From Chelatococcus sp. (GTDB lineage Bacteria > Pseudomonadota > Alphaproteobacteria > Rhizobiales > Beijerinckiaceae): a stretch of DNA of 6,843 nucleotides. The stretch lies in assembly GCA_003248805.1 (NCBI GenBank), contig QFQY01000107.1, forward strand, positions 1 through 6,843, read 5' to 3'. The notes beneath the pieces were generated by a model that was given only the letters and a program-made list of their open reading frames with translations, was not told where the DNA came from and made no database searches. A program made the translations under genes and the position numbers. Shown here piece by piece: positions 1-5,185 of this stretch; the first letter of the stretch is position 1; each line of letters opens with the position of its first letter.

Positions 1-454
1 GCGGGAAGCGCGCCTCGAGGAAGCGGTCGATCCGCATCTCGTTCTCGTCCGGCGTCACCACGAGCTGCTGCACGCCGGTAGCGAGAACCGCGGAGGTTTC
101 CGCCTTCACCTGCGCCCGCGTCGGCGCGGCGGCCGGCTGGCGCGGCGCGCTCCTGCGCTCGGCCTGCGGGCCGGAACGGCCCTCGCCGGCCTCGGGGCGC
201 GAGCGCGCCACGGCCTGCGCCTGCCGGCGCGCGTCATGGCTCGGCCGCTTGCCCTTGGGAGCGCCGGCAGCCGGCGCGCCGCCGGCCCTGGCGCCGAGCA
301 CCCGCCCGGCGGGACGCTTGCCGGCCGGAGCCTTGCCGCCGGGAGCCTTGCCGCCGGGAGCCTTGCCGCCGGGAGCCTTGCCGCCGGGTGTCCTGCTGCC
401 CGGAGCCTTGCCGCCCGGAGCCTTGCCGCCCGGCCCCTTGCCGCCCGTCCTCAC
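1..454 (-). CDS. rluC: RluC-family 23S rRNA pseudouridine synthase, N-terminal part (runs off left edge)
   Basis: Only the first 151 codons are present. The last visible residues, VQQLVVTPDENEMRIDRFLE followed by ARFP, read as the start of the S4 RNA-binding domain that opens RluC/RluD-type synthases, which convert uridines of 23S rRNA to pseudouridine. The catalytic domain lies beyond the window. Ahead of S4 is an extension of about 127 residues that is unusually long. Its first part is repeats of Gly-Gly-Lys-Ala-Pro, and the rest is rich in Arg, Ala, Pro and Gln, so it is probably disordered and may bind RNA. The proposed start is GTG at 454-452. It overlaps the crcB stop by four bases (GTGA), with a GGGTGG purine run just upstream, which suggests translational coupling. 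An internal start nearer the S4 domain (for example the GTG of the RAQVKAE segment) cannot be excluded; the tail would then not be translated. The rarA-crcB-rluC order supports the name. Confidence 0.72.
   Translation of the reverse strand, partial: MRTGGKGPGGKAPGGKAPGSRTPGGKAPGGKAPGGKAPGGKAPAGKRPAGRVLGARAGGAPAAGAPKGKRPSHDARRQAQAVARSRPEAGEGRSGPQAERRSAPRQPAAAPTRAQVKAETSAVLATGVQQLVVTPDENEMRIDRFLEARFP
317..436 (-). repeat. 15-bp tandem repeat, eight units, coding for Gly-Lys-Ala-Pro-Gly
   Basis: Eight consecutive 15-bp units fill this stretch, with the plus-strand consensus CTTGCCGCCGGGAGC. Units 332-346, 347-361 and 362-376 are identical. The outer units differ at a few bases, and the unit at 392-406 is the most diverged. 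Read on the minus strand in the rluC frame, each unit gives a Gly-Gly-Lys-Ala-Pro pentapeptide, with variants such as GSRTP and AGKRP. Because the unit is a multiple of three, copy number can change without breaking the frame. The identical central units point to recent slippage or unequal exchange. The repeat also produces apparent open frames on both strands, which I take to be shadows. Confidence 0.88.
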
Positions 455-834
455 GACGCCACCCGCATGATCGCAAACCCCGCCACGAGCGCGGCGAGCG
501 AAGCCGCCACCGAGCCCAGCACATAGAAGACGGCCTGAGCGACCTCGCCCCTCTGCCAGAGCAGCACGGCGTCGAGCGAGAAGGCCGAGAAGGTGGTGAA
601 GCCGCCGAGAATTCCGGTCGTCAGGAACAGGCGCAGATCCTGCGGCGTCCCCTCGCCCGCGCGGAAGGCGAACCAGCCCGCGACGAGCCCCATCAGCCCG
701 GAGCCGACGACGTTGATCGCCATGGTGCCATAGGGAAAGCCGGCGAGCGGCCAGCGCATCGCGGCGAAGTTGACACCGTGGCGCAGCACGCCGCCGATGC
801 CGGCGCCGAAGAAAACGAGAAGAGCGGAGGTCAT
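451..834 (-). CDS. crcB: CrcB/Fluc fluoride ion channel
   Basis: A 127-aa integral inner-membrane protein of the Fluc family, dual-topology dimers that let fluoride out of the cytoplasm. The length matches the family (about 125 aa), and four hydrophobic segments lie near residues 4-24, 34-56, 66-88 and 98-121. The family signatures are all there: GAGIGGVLRH near the N-terminus (residues 10-19), GTMAINVVGSGLMG in helix 2, and TGILGGFTTFSAFSLD in helix 3, which holds the phenylalanine and Thr/Ser residues that line the pore. I chose the ATG at 834 because it begins directly at the first helix; the frame stays open upstream to 1035 but those residues match nothing in the family. The Shine-Dalgarno before 834 is weak. 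The stop overlaps the rluC GTG by four bases. I see no convincing fluoride riboswitch upstream. Confidence 0.93.
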   Translation of the reverse strand: MTSALLVFFGAGIGGVLRHGVNFAAMRWPLAGFPYGTMAINVVGSGLMGLVAGWFAFRAGEGTPQDLRLFLTTGILGGFTTFSAFSLDAVLLWQRGEVAQAVFYVLGSVAASLAALVAGFAIMRVAS

Positions 835-940
835 CGCTGTGGAATAGAGCGCGAGAGGGCCGCACACAAACGAAATCCGCCGCAATTCGCGGCTTGATGG
901 CGGCCGTGGGCCATCTCCGGTCGCGCCACAGGACAACGCC
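835..940. other. Divergent intergenic region between crcB and a secreted-protein gene
   Basis: This 106-bp gap separates two divergent genes, so it must carry starts for transcription in both directions unless crcB is read through from upstream. It contains a perfect inverted repeat, GCCGC-AATTC-GCGGC at 879-893, and a competing outer pairing CCGCC (877-881) with GGCGG (899-903). No clear -35/-10 pair stands out on either strand. An AGGA at 930-933 is the ribosome binding site of the plus-strand gene, seven bases before its ATG. Confidence 0.35.
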
Positions 941-1288
941 ATGCTCGTCGCCGCTCTCAAGGCCGCCCCGCTCGCCCTGCTGCTGACCGCAGCGACCGGC
1001 GCCTCGGCCCAGATGTCCGCGCCGCCCGCCGGCAAGCGCGACTGGACGACCGAGAAATGCGAACGCTACCGCAAGGCCTATGGGCAGGCCGTGGCGCGGC
1101 AGGGCATTCAGGGTCTCGGCAGCGAATTCCTCGCCCGCCACGAGGCCTTCCTCGCCTCGAACTGCACCGCGCAGGCCGATGTCTGCGCCCGCAGCAAGGA
1201 GGAGCTGGCGCTGGCGAACACGCTGGTCGTTCTCGCGATGAACGCCGGCATGAGCAGCACCTTCCTGCCCTTCTACTGTCGCGGCTGA
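941..1288 (+). CDS. Secreted four-cysteine protein of unknown function (115 aa)
   Basis: I do not recognise a family. The first 23 residues form a classic Sec signal peptide: a short N-region with Lys7, a hydrophobic core (APLALLLTAATG) and a cleavage site after ASA, leaving a mature protein of about 92 residues that starts at Gln24. The mature part has four cysteines (40, 75, 82 and 113), an even number that fits two disulfides in the periplasm, and is mostly predicted helix: WTTEKCERYRKAYGQAVARQ, then an amphipathic stretch with FLARHEAFLASNC, then LALANTLVVLAMNAG. The start is supported by AGGA at 930-933 with seven bases of spacing, and by the signal peptide beginning exactly at the ATG. 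It is transcribed against its neighbours and ends four bases from the stop of the small membrane protein gene. It could be real but poorly conserved. Confidence 0.72.
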   Translation: MLVAALKAAPLALLLTAATGASAQMSAPPAGKRDWTTEKCERYRKAYGQAVARQGIQGLGSEFLARHEAFLASNCTAQADVCARSKEELALANTLVVLAMNAGMSSTFLPFYCRG

Positions 1289-1292
1289 CGGA

Positions 1293-1475
1293 TCACGGCC
1301 TGTCGCGCCGCCGCAGCAGCGGGTGGACGTAGATCTCGAAGACAATGGTCAGCGCGACGAAGACCAGCGCGATCGCGAAGGCGACGATCCAGTAGCTCAC
1401 ATCGTCGGCCGACACGAACCAGCCCGCGATCAGCGACGGGACGATGAGAAGAAGGCGCGCCAGCAAGGAAAACAT
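1293..1475 (-). CDS. Small two-helix membrane protein of unknown function (60 aa)
   Basis: I do not recognise this protein. It has two clear hydrophobic segments, near residues 4-20 (LLARLLLIVPSLIAGWFV) and 28-50 (YWIVAFAIALVFVALTIVFE). An acidic hinge with SADD lies between them, and a strongly basic tail (LLRRRDRP) should keep the C-terminus cytoplasmic, with both ends inside. The ATG at 1475 is chosen because it begins just before the first helix. An in-frame ATG at 1538 would add 21 polar residues (starting MISGFRPL) that run through a palindromic stretch, and I consider it less likely. Neither start has a strong Shine-Dalgarno. The gene lies downstream of rarA on the same strand with a 145-bp gap, and its stop is four bases from that of the convergent secreted-protein gene. 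Confidence 0.6.
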   Translation of the reverse strand: MFSLLARLLLIVPSLIAGWFVSADDVSYWIVAFAIALVFVALTIVFEIYVHPLLRRRDRP

Positions 1476-1504
1476 CGAAGGCTCATCAAGTCTTGGCCAA
1501 GGAT

Positions 1505-1545
1505 CGGCCACCGGGAGTGGCCGAAAACCGGAAATCATTCTTCGG
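1505..1545. repeat. Back-to-back palindromes, possible remnant of an extragenic repeat
   Basis: In the gap between rarA and the 60-aa gene, a perfect 7-bp stem CGGCCAC / GTGGCCG (1505-1511 and 1517-1523, loop CGGGA) is followed by CCGAAAACCGG (1521-1531), whose CCGAA pairs with TTCGG at 1541-1545. From memory, the second part resembles a palindrome built on CCGAAAACCGG...TTCGG that is dispersed in many Rhizobiales genomes, here degraded and without its outer arms. If the short start of the small membrane protein is right, this structure lies in that gene's leader. It is not followed by a T run, so I do not call it a terminator. Confidence 0.35.
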
Positions 1546-1620
1546 CTCGATCCGGTCCGATGGCAATGACATGGATCACACCCGTCAAGTCCGCCCGGAG
1601 GGAGAGAGCCCTGAGCGGGC

Positions 1621-2934
1621 TCAGTCCTCGCCGCGCCGCTCCTGCCGCAGCTTCTCCCAATAGTCCAGCCGCTTGCGGATCTCGCGCTCGAAGCCGCGTT
1701 CGGGCGGGTCGTAGAAGAGCTGCCGCCCCAGCGCGTCCGGCCAGTAGTTCTGCCCGGAGAAGGCGTCCGGCGCGTCGTGGTCATAGGCGTAGTCGGCGCC
1801 ATAGCCCTCCTCGCGCATCAGCTTCGTCGGCGCGTTGAGGATGGTCTTGGGCGGCATCAGCGAGCCGTGCTCCTTCGCCACGCGCCGCGCCGTCTTGTAG
1901 GCGACATAGGCCGCGTTCGATTTCGGCGCGGTCGCGAGATAGACGACGCAGTTGGCGAGGGCGAGCTCGCCCTCGGGCGTGCCGAGCTGCTCATAGGTCT
2001 CGGCCGCCGCGCGCGCATGGACCAGCGCCTGGGGATCGGCGAGCCCGATATCCTCCACCGCCATCCGCACCAGCCGCCGCGCCAGGAAGCGCGGGTCCTC
2101 GCCGGCATCGAGCATGCGCGCGAAATAGTAGAGCGCCGCGTCGGGATCGGAGCCACGGATCGTCTTGTGCAGGGCCGAGATCAGGTTGTAGTGGCCGTCC
2201 TGCGCCTTGTCGTAGATCGGCGCGCGGCGCTGGATGACCTCCTGCAGCCCTTCCTCGTCGAAGGTCTCGCCGGGCTTGGCGGCGCGCCAGACCTCCTCGG
2301 CCAAGGTCAGCACCGCGCGCCCGTCGCCGTCGGCGAAACGGGCGAGCGCGAGGCGGGCCTCGGCCGTCAGCGGCAGCTCCCGGTTCTCCAGAACCTCCGC
2401 GCGGCCGAGCAGGAAGAGCAGCGCCCCCTCGTCCAGCGCCTTGAAGGTCATGACGCGCGCGCGGGAGAGCAGCGCGGCGTTGAGCGCGAAGGACGGGTTC
2501 TCGGTCGTCGCCCCGATCAGCGTGATCGTGCCGTCCTCCATCACGGGCAGGAAGGCGTCGAGCTGTGCGCGGTTGAAGCGATGGATCTCGTCGACGAAGA
2601 GCAGCGTACCGCGGCCGCCGAGCCTGTGCCCGCGCGCCTGCTCGAAGACCTTCTTCAGGTCCGCGACGCCCGAGAAGATCGCGCTGATCTGCTCGAAGCC
2701 GAGATCGACCTGGGCGGCCAGCAGCCGCGCCACCGTCGTCTTGCCGGTGCCGGGCGGCCCCCAGAAGATCATGCTGCCGAGCGAGCCCGAGGCCAGCAGG
2801 CGCGTCAGCGCCCCGTCCGGCCCGGTCAGGTGCTCCTGGCCCGCAACCTCGCCGAGCGTGCGCGGGCGCAGCCGGTCGGCGAGCGGACGCGGCCCGGCCT
2901 TGTCGAGCCCCGAGGCGGCGAAGAGATCGCTCAC
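1621..2934 (-). CDS. rarA: Replication-associated recombination protein RarA (MgsA), AAA+ ATPase
   Basis: A 437-aa protein of the RarA/MgsA/WRNIP1 family, clamp-loader-like AAA+ ATPases that form tetramers and act at stalled replication forks, with SSB as a known partner in E. coli. In order: an N-terminal PLADRLRPRTLGEVAGQEHL box (residues 17-36), Walker A GPPGTGKTT (59-67), Walker B LLFVDEIHRF (111-120), sensor 1 GATTENPSF (141-149), the arginine-finger SRAR (157-160), a sensor-2 type GDGR (203-206), then the family-specific C-terminal part with SALHKTIRGSDPDAALYY (253-270) and the tetramerisation/helical region through to the tail. Nothing is missing and the length is typical. The start is GTG at 2934-2932, overlapping the protease stop by four bases (GTGA), so the two are very likely co-transcribed and translationally coupled. 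The only structure at the 3' end is a weak hairpin without a T run. Confidence 0.95.
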   Translation of the reverse strand: MSDLFAASGLDKAGPRPLADRLRPRTLGEVAGQEHLTGPDGALTRLLASGSLGSMIFWGPPGTGKTTVARLLAAQVDLGFEQISAIFSGVADLKKVFEQARGHRLGGRGTLLFVDEIHRFNRAQLDAFLPVMEDGTITLIGATTENPSFALNAALLSRARVMTFKALDEGALLFLLGRAEVLENRELPLTAEARLALARFADGDGRAVLTLAEEVWRAAKPGETFDEEGLQEVIQRRAPIYDKAQDGHYNLISALHKTIRGSDPDAALYYFARMLDAGEDPRFLARRLVRMAVEDIGLADPQALVHARAAAETYEQLGTPEGELALANCVVYLATAPKSNAAYVAYKTARRVAKEHGSLMPPKTILNAPTKLMREEGYGADYAYDHDAPDAFSGQNYWPDALGRQLFYDPPERGFEREIRKRLDYWEKLRQERRGED

Positions 2935-4364
2935 CCCGGAAAGACCGAGGTGAAGCTCTGGCCACCGCGCGAGATCGTCACCTCCCAGGCGCGCTTGCGC
3001 TCCCTCAGCGCGCTCTCGATCTCGCGGGAACTGGTCATGCGCTCGCCGTTCAGCGCCTGGATGATGTCGCCCTTCTGGAAGCCGATGCGGGCGCCCGTGC
3101 TGCCCTCCTCGATCTCGCTGACGACGACGCCCTCGGTGCCGGCGTCGATGCCGAGTTCCTCGGCCACCGCGGGCGAAAGATTCGCGACGGTGAGCCCCGC
3201 CAGCGGCGAGCGCGAGGCGAGCCTCACCGGATCGCGCGGACGCGTTTCGGGCGCGGGAATGAGCCTGACCGGAAGAACGATGCGCTTGCCGGCCCGCAGC
3301 ACGGTCAGCGATGTCGTGCCACCGAGCGGCCGGGTGGCGTAGCGGTAGCCGAACGCCTCCGGATCGTCGACCTGTACGCCGTCGACGGCCAGAATCACAT
3401 CGGAACGGCGCAGGCCCGCCTCCTCCGCCGGCCCCTTCTCGACGATGCTGGCGACGACGGAGCCGGTCGGGCGGTCGAGCCCCAGCCCGTCCGCGACCTC
3501 GCTCGTCAGCGCCTGGAGCCTGGCGCCGAACCAGGGCCTGCGCACCATCTTCGCGCCGCCGCGGGCGCTCTCCACGACGACGCGCACCATGGCGGAGGGA
3601 ATCGCGAAGCCGATGCCGTGGCTGCCGCCCGAGCGCGAGAAGATCGCCGTGTTGATGCCGATGACCCGCCCCTGCATGTCGACGAGCGCGCCGCCCGAAT
3701 TGCCGGGATTGATCGCGGCGTCCGTCTGGATGAAGGACTGGGCGTCGCCGACGCCGACCTGCGTGCGCGCCAGCGCCGAGACGATACCCTGCGTCACCGT
3801 CTGCCCGACGCCGAAGGGATTGCCGATCGCGAGCACGATGTCGCCGACCTGGACCTGGTCCGAATCGGCCAGTTCGATCGCCACGACGTCCTTCGCCTCC
3901 TTGACCTTGAGCACGGCCAGGTCGGTCCGGGGATCGCGCAGCAGGATTTCGGCCTCGACCTCGCGCTTGTCGGCGAAGGAGACCTTCACGTCGCTCATGC
4001 CCTCGATGACATGGTTGTTGGTGACGATGAGGCCCGACGCATCGACCACGACGCCCGAGCCGAGCGAGCGCTGCACGCGGTCGCGCGGAATGCCGAAACC
4101 GCCATCCCCGAAGAAGCGGCGGAAGAAGGGGTCGTCCATGAAGGGATTCTGCGGCCGGCGCTCGACACGGGCGCCGTAGACATTGACGACCGACGCGGCG
4201 CTTCTCTGGACGAGCGGCGCGAAGGACAAGGTGATCTGCTGCCGGGACTCAGGAACCTGCCTCGCCTGCCCGAAAGCGAGCGAAGGAGCGAGCCCTGCTG
4301 CAAGCATCGAGAGCGCGACAACCGCTGCGGGAGCGAAGCTATAGCGCTGGATCATACCGGTCAT
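2931..4364 (-). CDS. Do-family (DegP/DegQ-like) periplasmic serine endoprotease
   Basis: A 477-aa HtrA-type protease that degrades or holds misfolded envelope proteins. The N-terminus is a signal peptide (hydrophobic AAVVALSMLAAGLA, cleavage near SLAFGQA). The trypsin-like domain has the catalytic triad His118 (TNNHVIEG), Asp148 (RTDLAVLKV) and Ser223 (NPGNSGGAL). Two PDZ domains follow, near residues 278-368 and 388-468, the first with the RSDVILAVDG motif and the second with FQKGDIIQALNGE. The loop before the catalytic His (residues about 70-103, with two FF pairs) is short, which is closer to DegQ than to DegP of E. coli, but I cannot assign the orthologue, so no symbol is given. I chose the ATG at 4364: a GAGG lies five bases upstream and the next ATG is only three codons on. 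A TTG at 4385 would add seven residues and is less likely. It overlaps rarA by GTGA and is divergent from the BLUF gene. Confidence 0.94.
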   Translation of the reverse strand: MTGMIQRYSFAPAAVVALSMLAAGLAPSLAFGQARQVPESRQQITLSFAPLVQRSAASVVNVYGARVERRPQNPFMDDPFFRRFFGDGGFGIPRDRVQRSLGSGVVVDASGLIVTNNHVIEGMSDVKVSFADKREVEAEILLRDPRTDLAVLKVKEAKDVVAIELADSDQVQVGDIVLAIGNPFGVGQTVTQGIVSALARTQVGVGDAQSFIQTDAAINPGNSGGALVDMQGRVIGINTAIFSRSGGSHGIGFAIPSAMVRVVVESARGGAKMVRRPWFGARLQALTSEVADGLGLDRPTGSVVASIVEKGPAEEAGLRRSDVILAVDGVQVDDPEAFGYRYATRPLGGTTSLTVLRAGKRIVLPVRLIPAPETRPRDPVRLASRSPLAGLTVANLSPAVAEELGIDAGTEGVVVSEIEEGSTGARIGFQKGDIIQALNGERMTSSREIESALRERKRAWEVTISRGGQSFTSVFPG

Positions 4365-4503
4365 GCTCGCCTCATCATGAAACAAATTCGCGCACCGAAC
4401 GTTGTGATCACCGACATACTGATCAATACGATTCGAGCGTCAGCGTTTTCCTTTAGAGAATTTTACGCCGCGGCGCACCGACCCACAACCTACGGAGGAT
4501 AGG
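4365..4503. promoter_or_regulatory. Shared divergent promoter region of the Do-like protease and BLUF genes
   Basis: This 139-bp stretch is visibly richer in A+T than the genes on either side, as expected of promoters. It holds two copies of the self-complementary hexamer TGATCA (4405-4410 and 4420-4425), whose centres are 15 bp apart; the first sits in an 8-bp palindrome GTGATCAC (4404-4411). Together they form an imperfect inverted repeat that could bind a dimeric regulator. On the plus strand TTGTGA (4402-4407), 17 bases, then AATACG (4425-4430) is a weak candidate -35/-10 pair for the BLUF gene. On the minus strand GGAAA, 16 bases, then CGTATT has a loose likeness to the GGAAC/CGTT pattern of the alphaproteobacterial general stress sigma factor EcfG, with mismatches in both boxes. 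The plus-strand ribosome binding site GGAGG is at 4494-4498. Confidence 0.45.
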
Positions 4504-4932
4504 GTGCAAAGCCTGACCCGCCTTGTTTATTCCAGTGAAAGCCGCCTCGTCGAGGAGAACCGGACCGCGGAGCTCAAGCGCATGCTCTCGACCGCGCGGC
4601 GCCTGAACGAGGACAACGGAATCACCGGCTTCCTGCTGGCGACGACGGGCGCCTTCGCGCAGGTGCTGGAAGGACGCAAGGAGACTGTCGAGGAGACTTA
4701 TGGCCGGATCATGCTCGATCCGCGCCACGACAACCTGAATCTCCTGCTCGACACGCCGATTGGCGCGCGCATCTTCGATAAATGGGCGATGGGCTTCGCC
4801 GATGCGGACGGCACCAAGGCGTTCATCTTCGGGCTCTACGGCGTCACGCCCGACAACGATCTGCACCGGCAGCCGCTGGACACCGTGATGGATCTCGCCT
4901 CGCAGTTCTCGGCGGACCATATCGGCAAGTGA
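4504..4932 (+). CDS. Stand-alone BLUF-domain blue-light photoreceptor
   Basis: A 142-aa protein made of one BLUF (blue light using FAD) domain plus a short helical tail, like the PixD/BlrB class. These bind FAD non-covalently and signal light through a hydrogen-bond switch. All the key residues are present: Tyr9 in RLVYSS, Asn35 in ARRLNEDNGITGFLL (flavin binding), Gln53 in AFAQVLEG, and Trp94 in FDKWAMGF. Between them runs the usual helix ETVEETYGRIMLDPRH. About 45 C-terminal residues (from GFADADGTK on) would form the cap helices. There is no fused output domain, so it should act through a protein partner not identifiable here. The start is GTG at 4504, supported by GGAGG at 4494-4498 with five bases of spacing and by Tyr9 lying at the expected distance from the N-terminus. 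It is divergent from the Do-like protease, and I see no obvious terminator, only a hairpin at 4963-4980. Confidence 0.92.
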   Translation: MQSLTRLVYSSESRLVEENRTAELKRMLSTARRLNEDNGITGFLLATTGAFAQVLEGRKETVEETYGRIMLDPRHDNLNLLLDTPIGARIFDKWAMGFADADGTKAFIFGLYGVTPDNDLHRQPLDTVMDLASQFSADHIGK

Positions 4933-4952
4933 TGCAAGGCCACGGGCAGGAG

Positions 4953-4980
4953 AAAGCCCCTTCGCGAAAGCCCCTTCGCG
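4953..4980 (+). repeat. 14-bp tandem duplication forming a hairpin after the BLUF gene
   Basis: AAAGCCCCTTCGCG occurs twice in direct succession (4953-4966 and 4967-4980), 20 bp after the BLUF stop. The junction creates a perfect 6-bp stem, CGCGAA (4963-4968) with TTCGCG (4975-4980), around the loop AGCCCC. No T run follows, so it is not a standard intrinsic terminator, though it may stabilise the 3' end of the transcript. It abuts, at a distance of 19 bp, the large palindromic repeat that starts at 5000. Confidence 0.6.
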
Positions 4981-4999
4981 ACTGTCTGGAAACGCGCTC

Positions 5000-5120
5000 A
5001 GCCCTCATCCTGCGGAGTCGGTCCGCAAGGACTGGCGTCTCGAAGGATGCCCCCGGAGGTTCCGGAACCAACTGGAGCATCCTTCGAGACGCCGCTTCGC
5101 GGCTCCTCAGGATGAGGGCT
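5000..5120. repeat. Nested palindromic extragenic repeat, copy 1
   Basis: A 121-bp element with perfect 13-bp terminal inverted repeats, AGCCCTCATCCTG (5000-5012) and its complement (5108-5120), and a perfect inner 17-bp inverted repeat, GGCGTCTCGAAGGATGC (5034-5050) with 5077-5093. Each half also folds by itself. The left half has a stem at 5017-5036 capped by a GCAA tetraloop, and the right half has GCCGC-TTC-GCGGC (5091-5103). The centre (5051-5076) is not conserved with the second copy at 6261-6383. Both copies have the same orientation. The composition of two inverted REP-like hairpins is like the BIME arrangement of enterobacteria. It lies just after the 3' end of the Bug-family gene and contains no credible gene. 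Confidence 0.85.
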
Positions 5121-5170
5121 CGAGCATAAAGGCAGGATCCGAGGCCCGTCGAAGCACGGCCTGCCGCAGA

Positions 5171-5184
5171 GGGTCCCGCGACCC
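5171..5184 (-). other. Small hairpin just past the Bug-family gene stop
   Basis: GGGTC (5171-5175) and GACCC (5180-5184) pair around the loop CCGC, ending two bases after the stop codon of the minus-strand Bug-family gene. No T tract follows on that strand, so it may contribute to 3'-end formation or mRNA stability but does not qualify as an intrinsic terminator. The rest of the stretch up to the repeat at 5120 shows nothing recognisable. Confidence 0.25.
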
Positions 5185-5185
5185 G

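Noticed and set aside
317..436. A CRISPR-like array
   Set aside because: The 15-bp units are contiguous with no spacers and keep the reading frame; this is a coding tandem repeat.
234..526. Overlapping 96-codon frames on both strands across the 15-bp repeats
   Set aside because: They are other-frame readings of the tandem repeat, which has a trinucleotide period and so stays open in several frames. Only the rluC frame leads into a recognisable domain.
835..925. Possible fluoride riboswitch upstream of crcB
   Set aside because: On the minus strand GGAGATGG resembles the 5' core of the crcB motif, but the following CGCC-AUAAA segment and the 3' CUGAUG...CUAC signature are absent, and the GCCGC/GCGGC hairpin does not fit the known fold.
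835..1035. A longer CrcB beginning at 1035
   Set aside because: The extra 67 residues do not fit the family, overlap the secreted-protein gene on the other strand, and precede a start that matches the normal CrcB N-terminus.
1607..1624. Hairpin AGCCC/GGGCT or CTGAGC/GCTCAG at the end of rarA as a terminator
   Set aside because: Two mutually exclusive short stems, partly within the rarA stop region, with no T tract on the minus strand. It may be incidental.
1777..3342. A 521-codon open frame on the plus strand, antisense to rarA and the Do-like protease
   Set aside because: It is a typical shadow frame in GC-rich DNA: rich in Arg, Gly, Glu and Ala with no domain, and it crosses two well-supported genes on the other strand.
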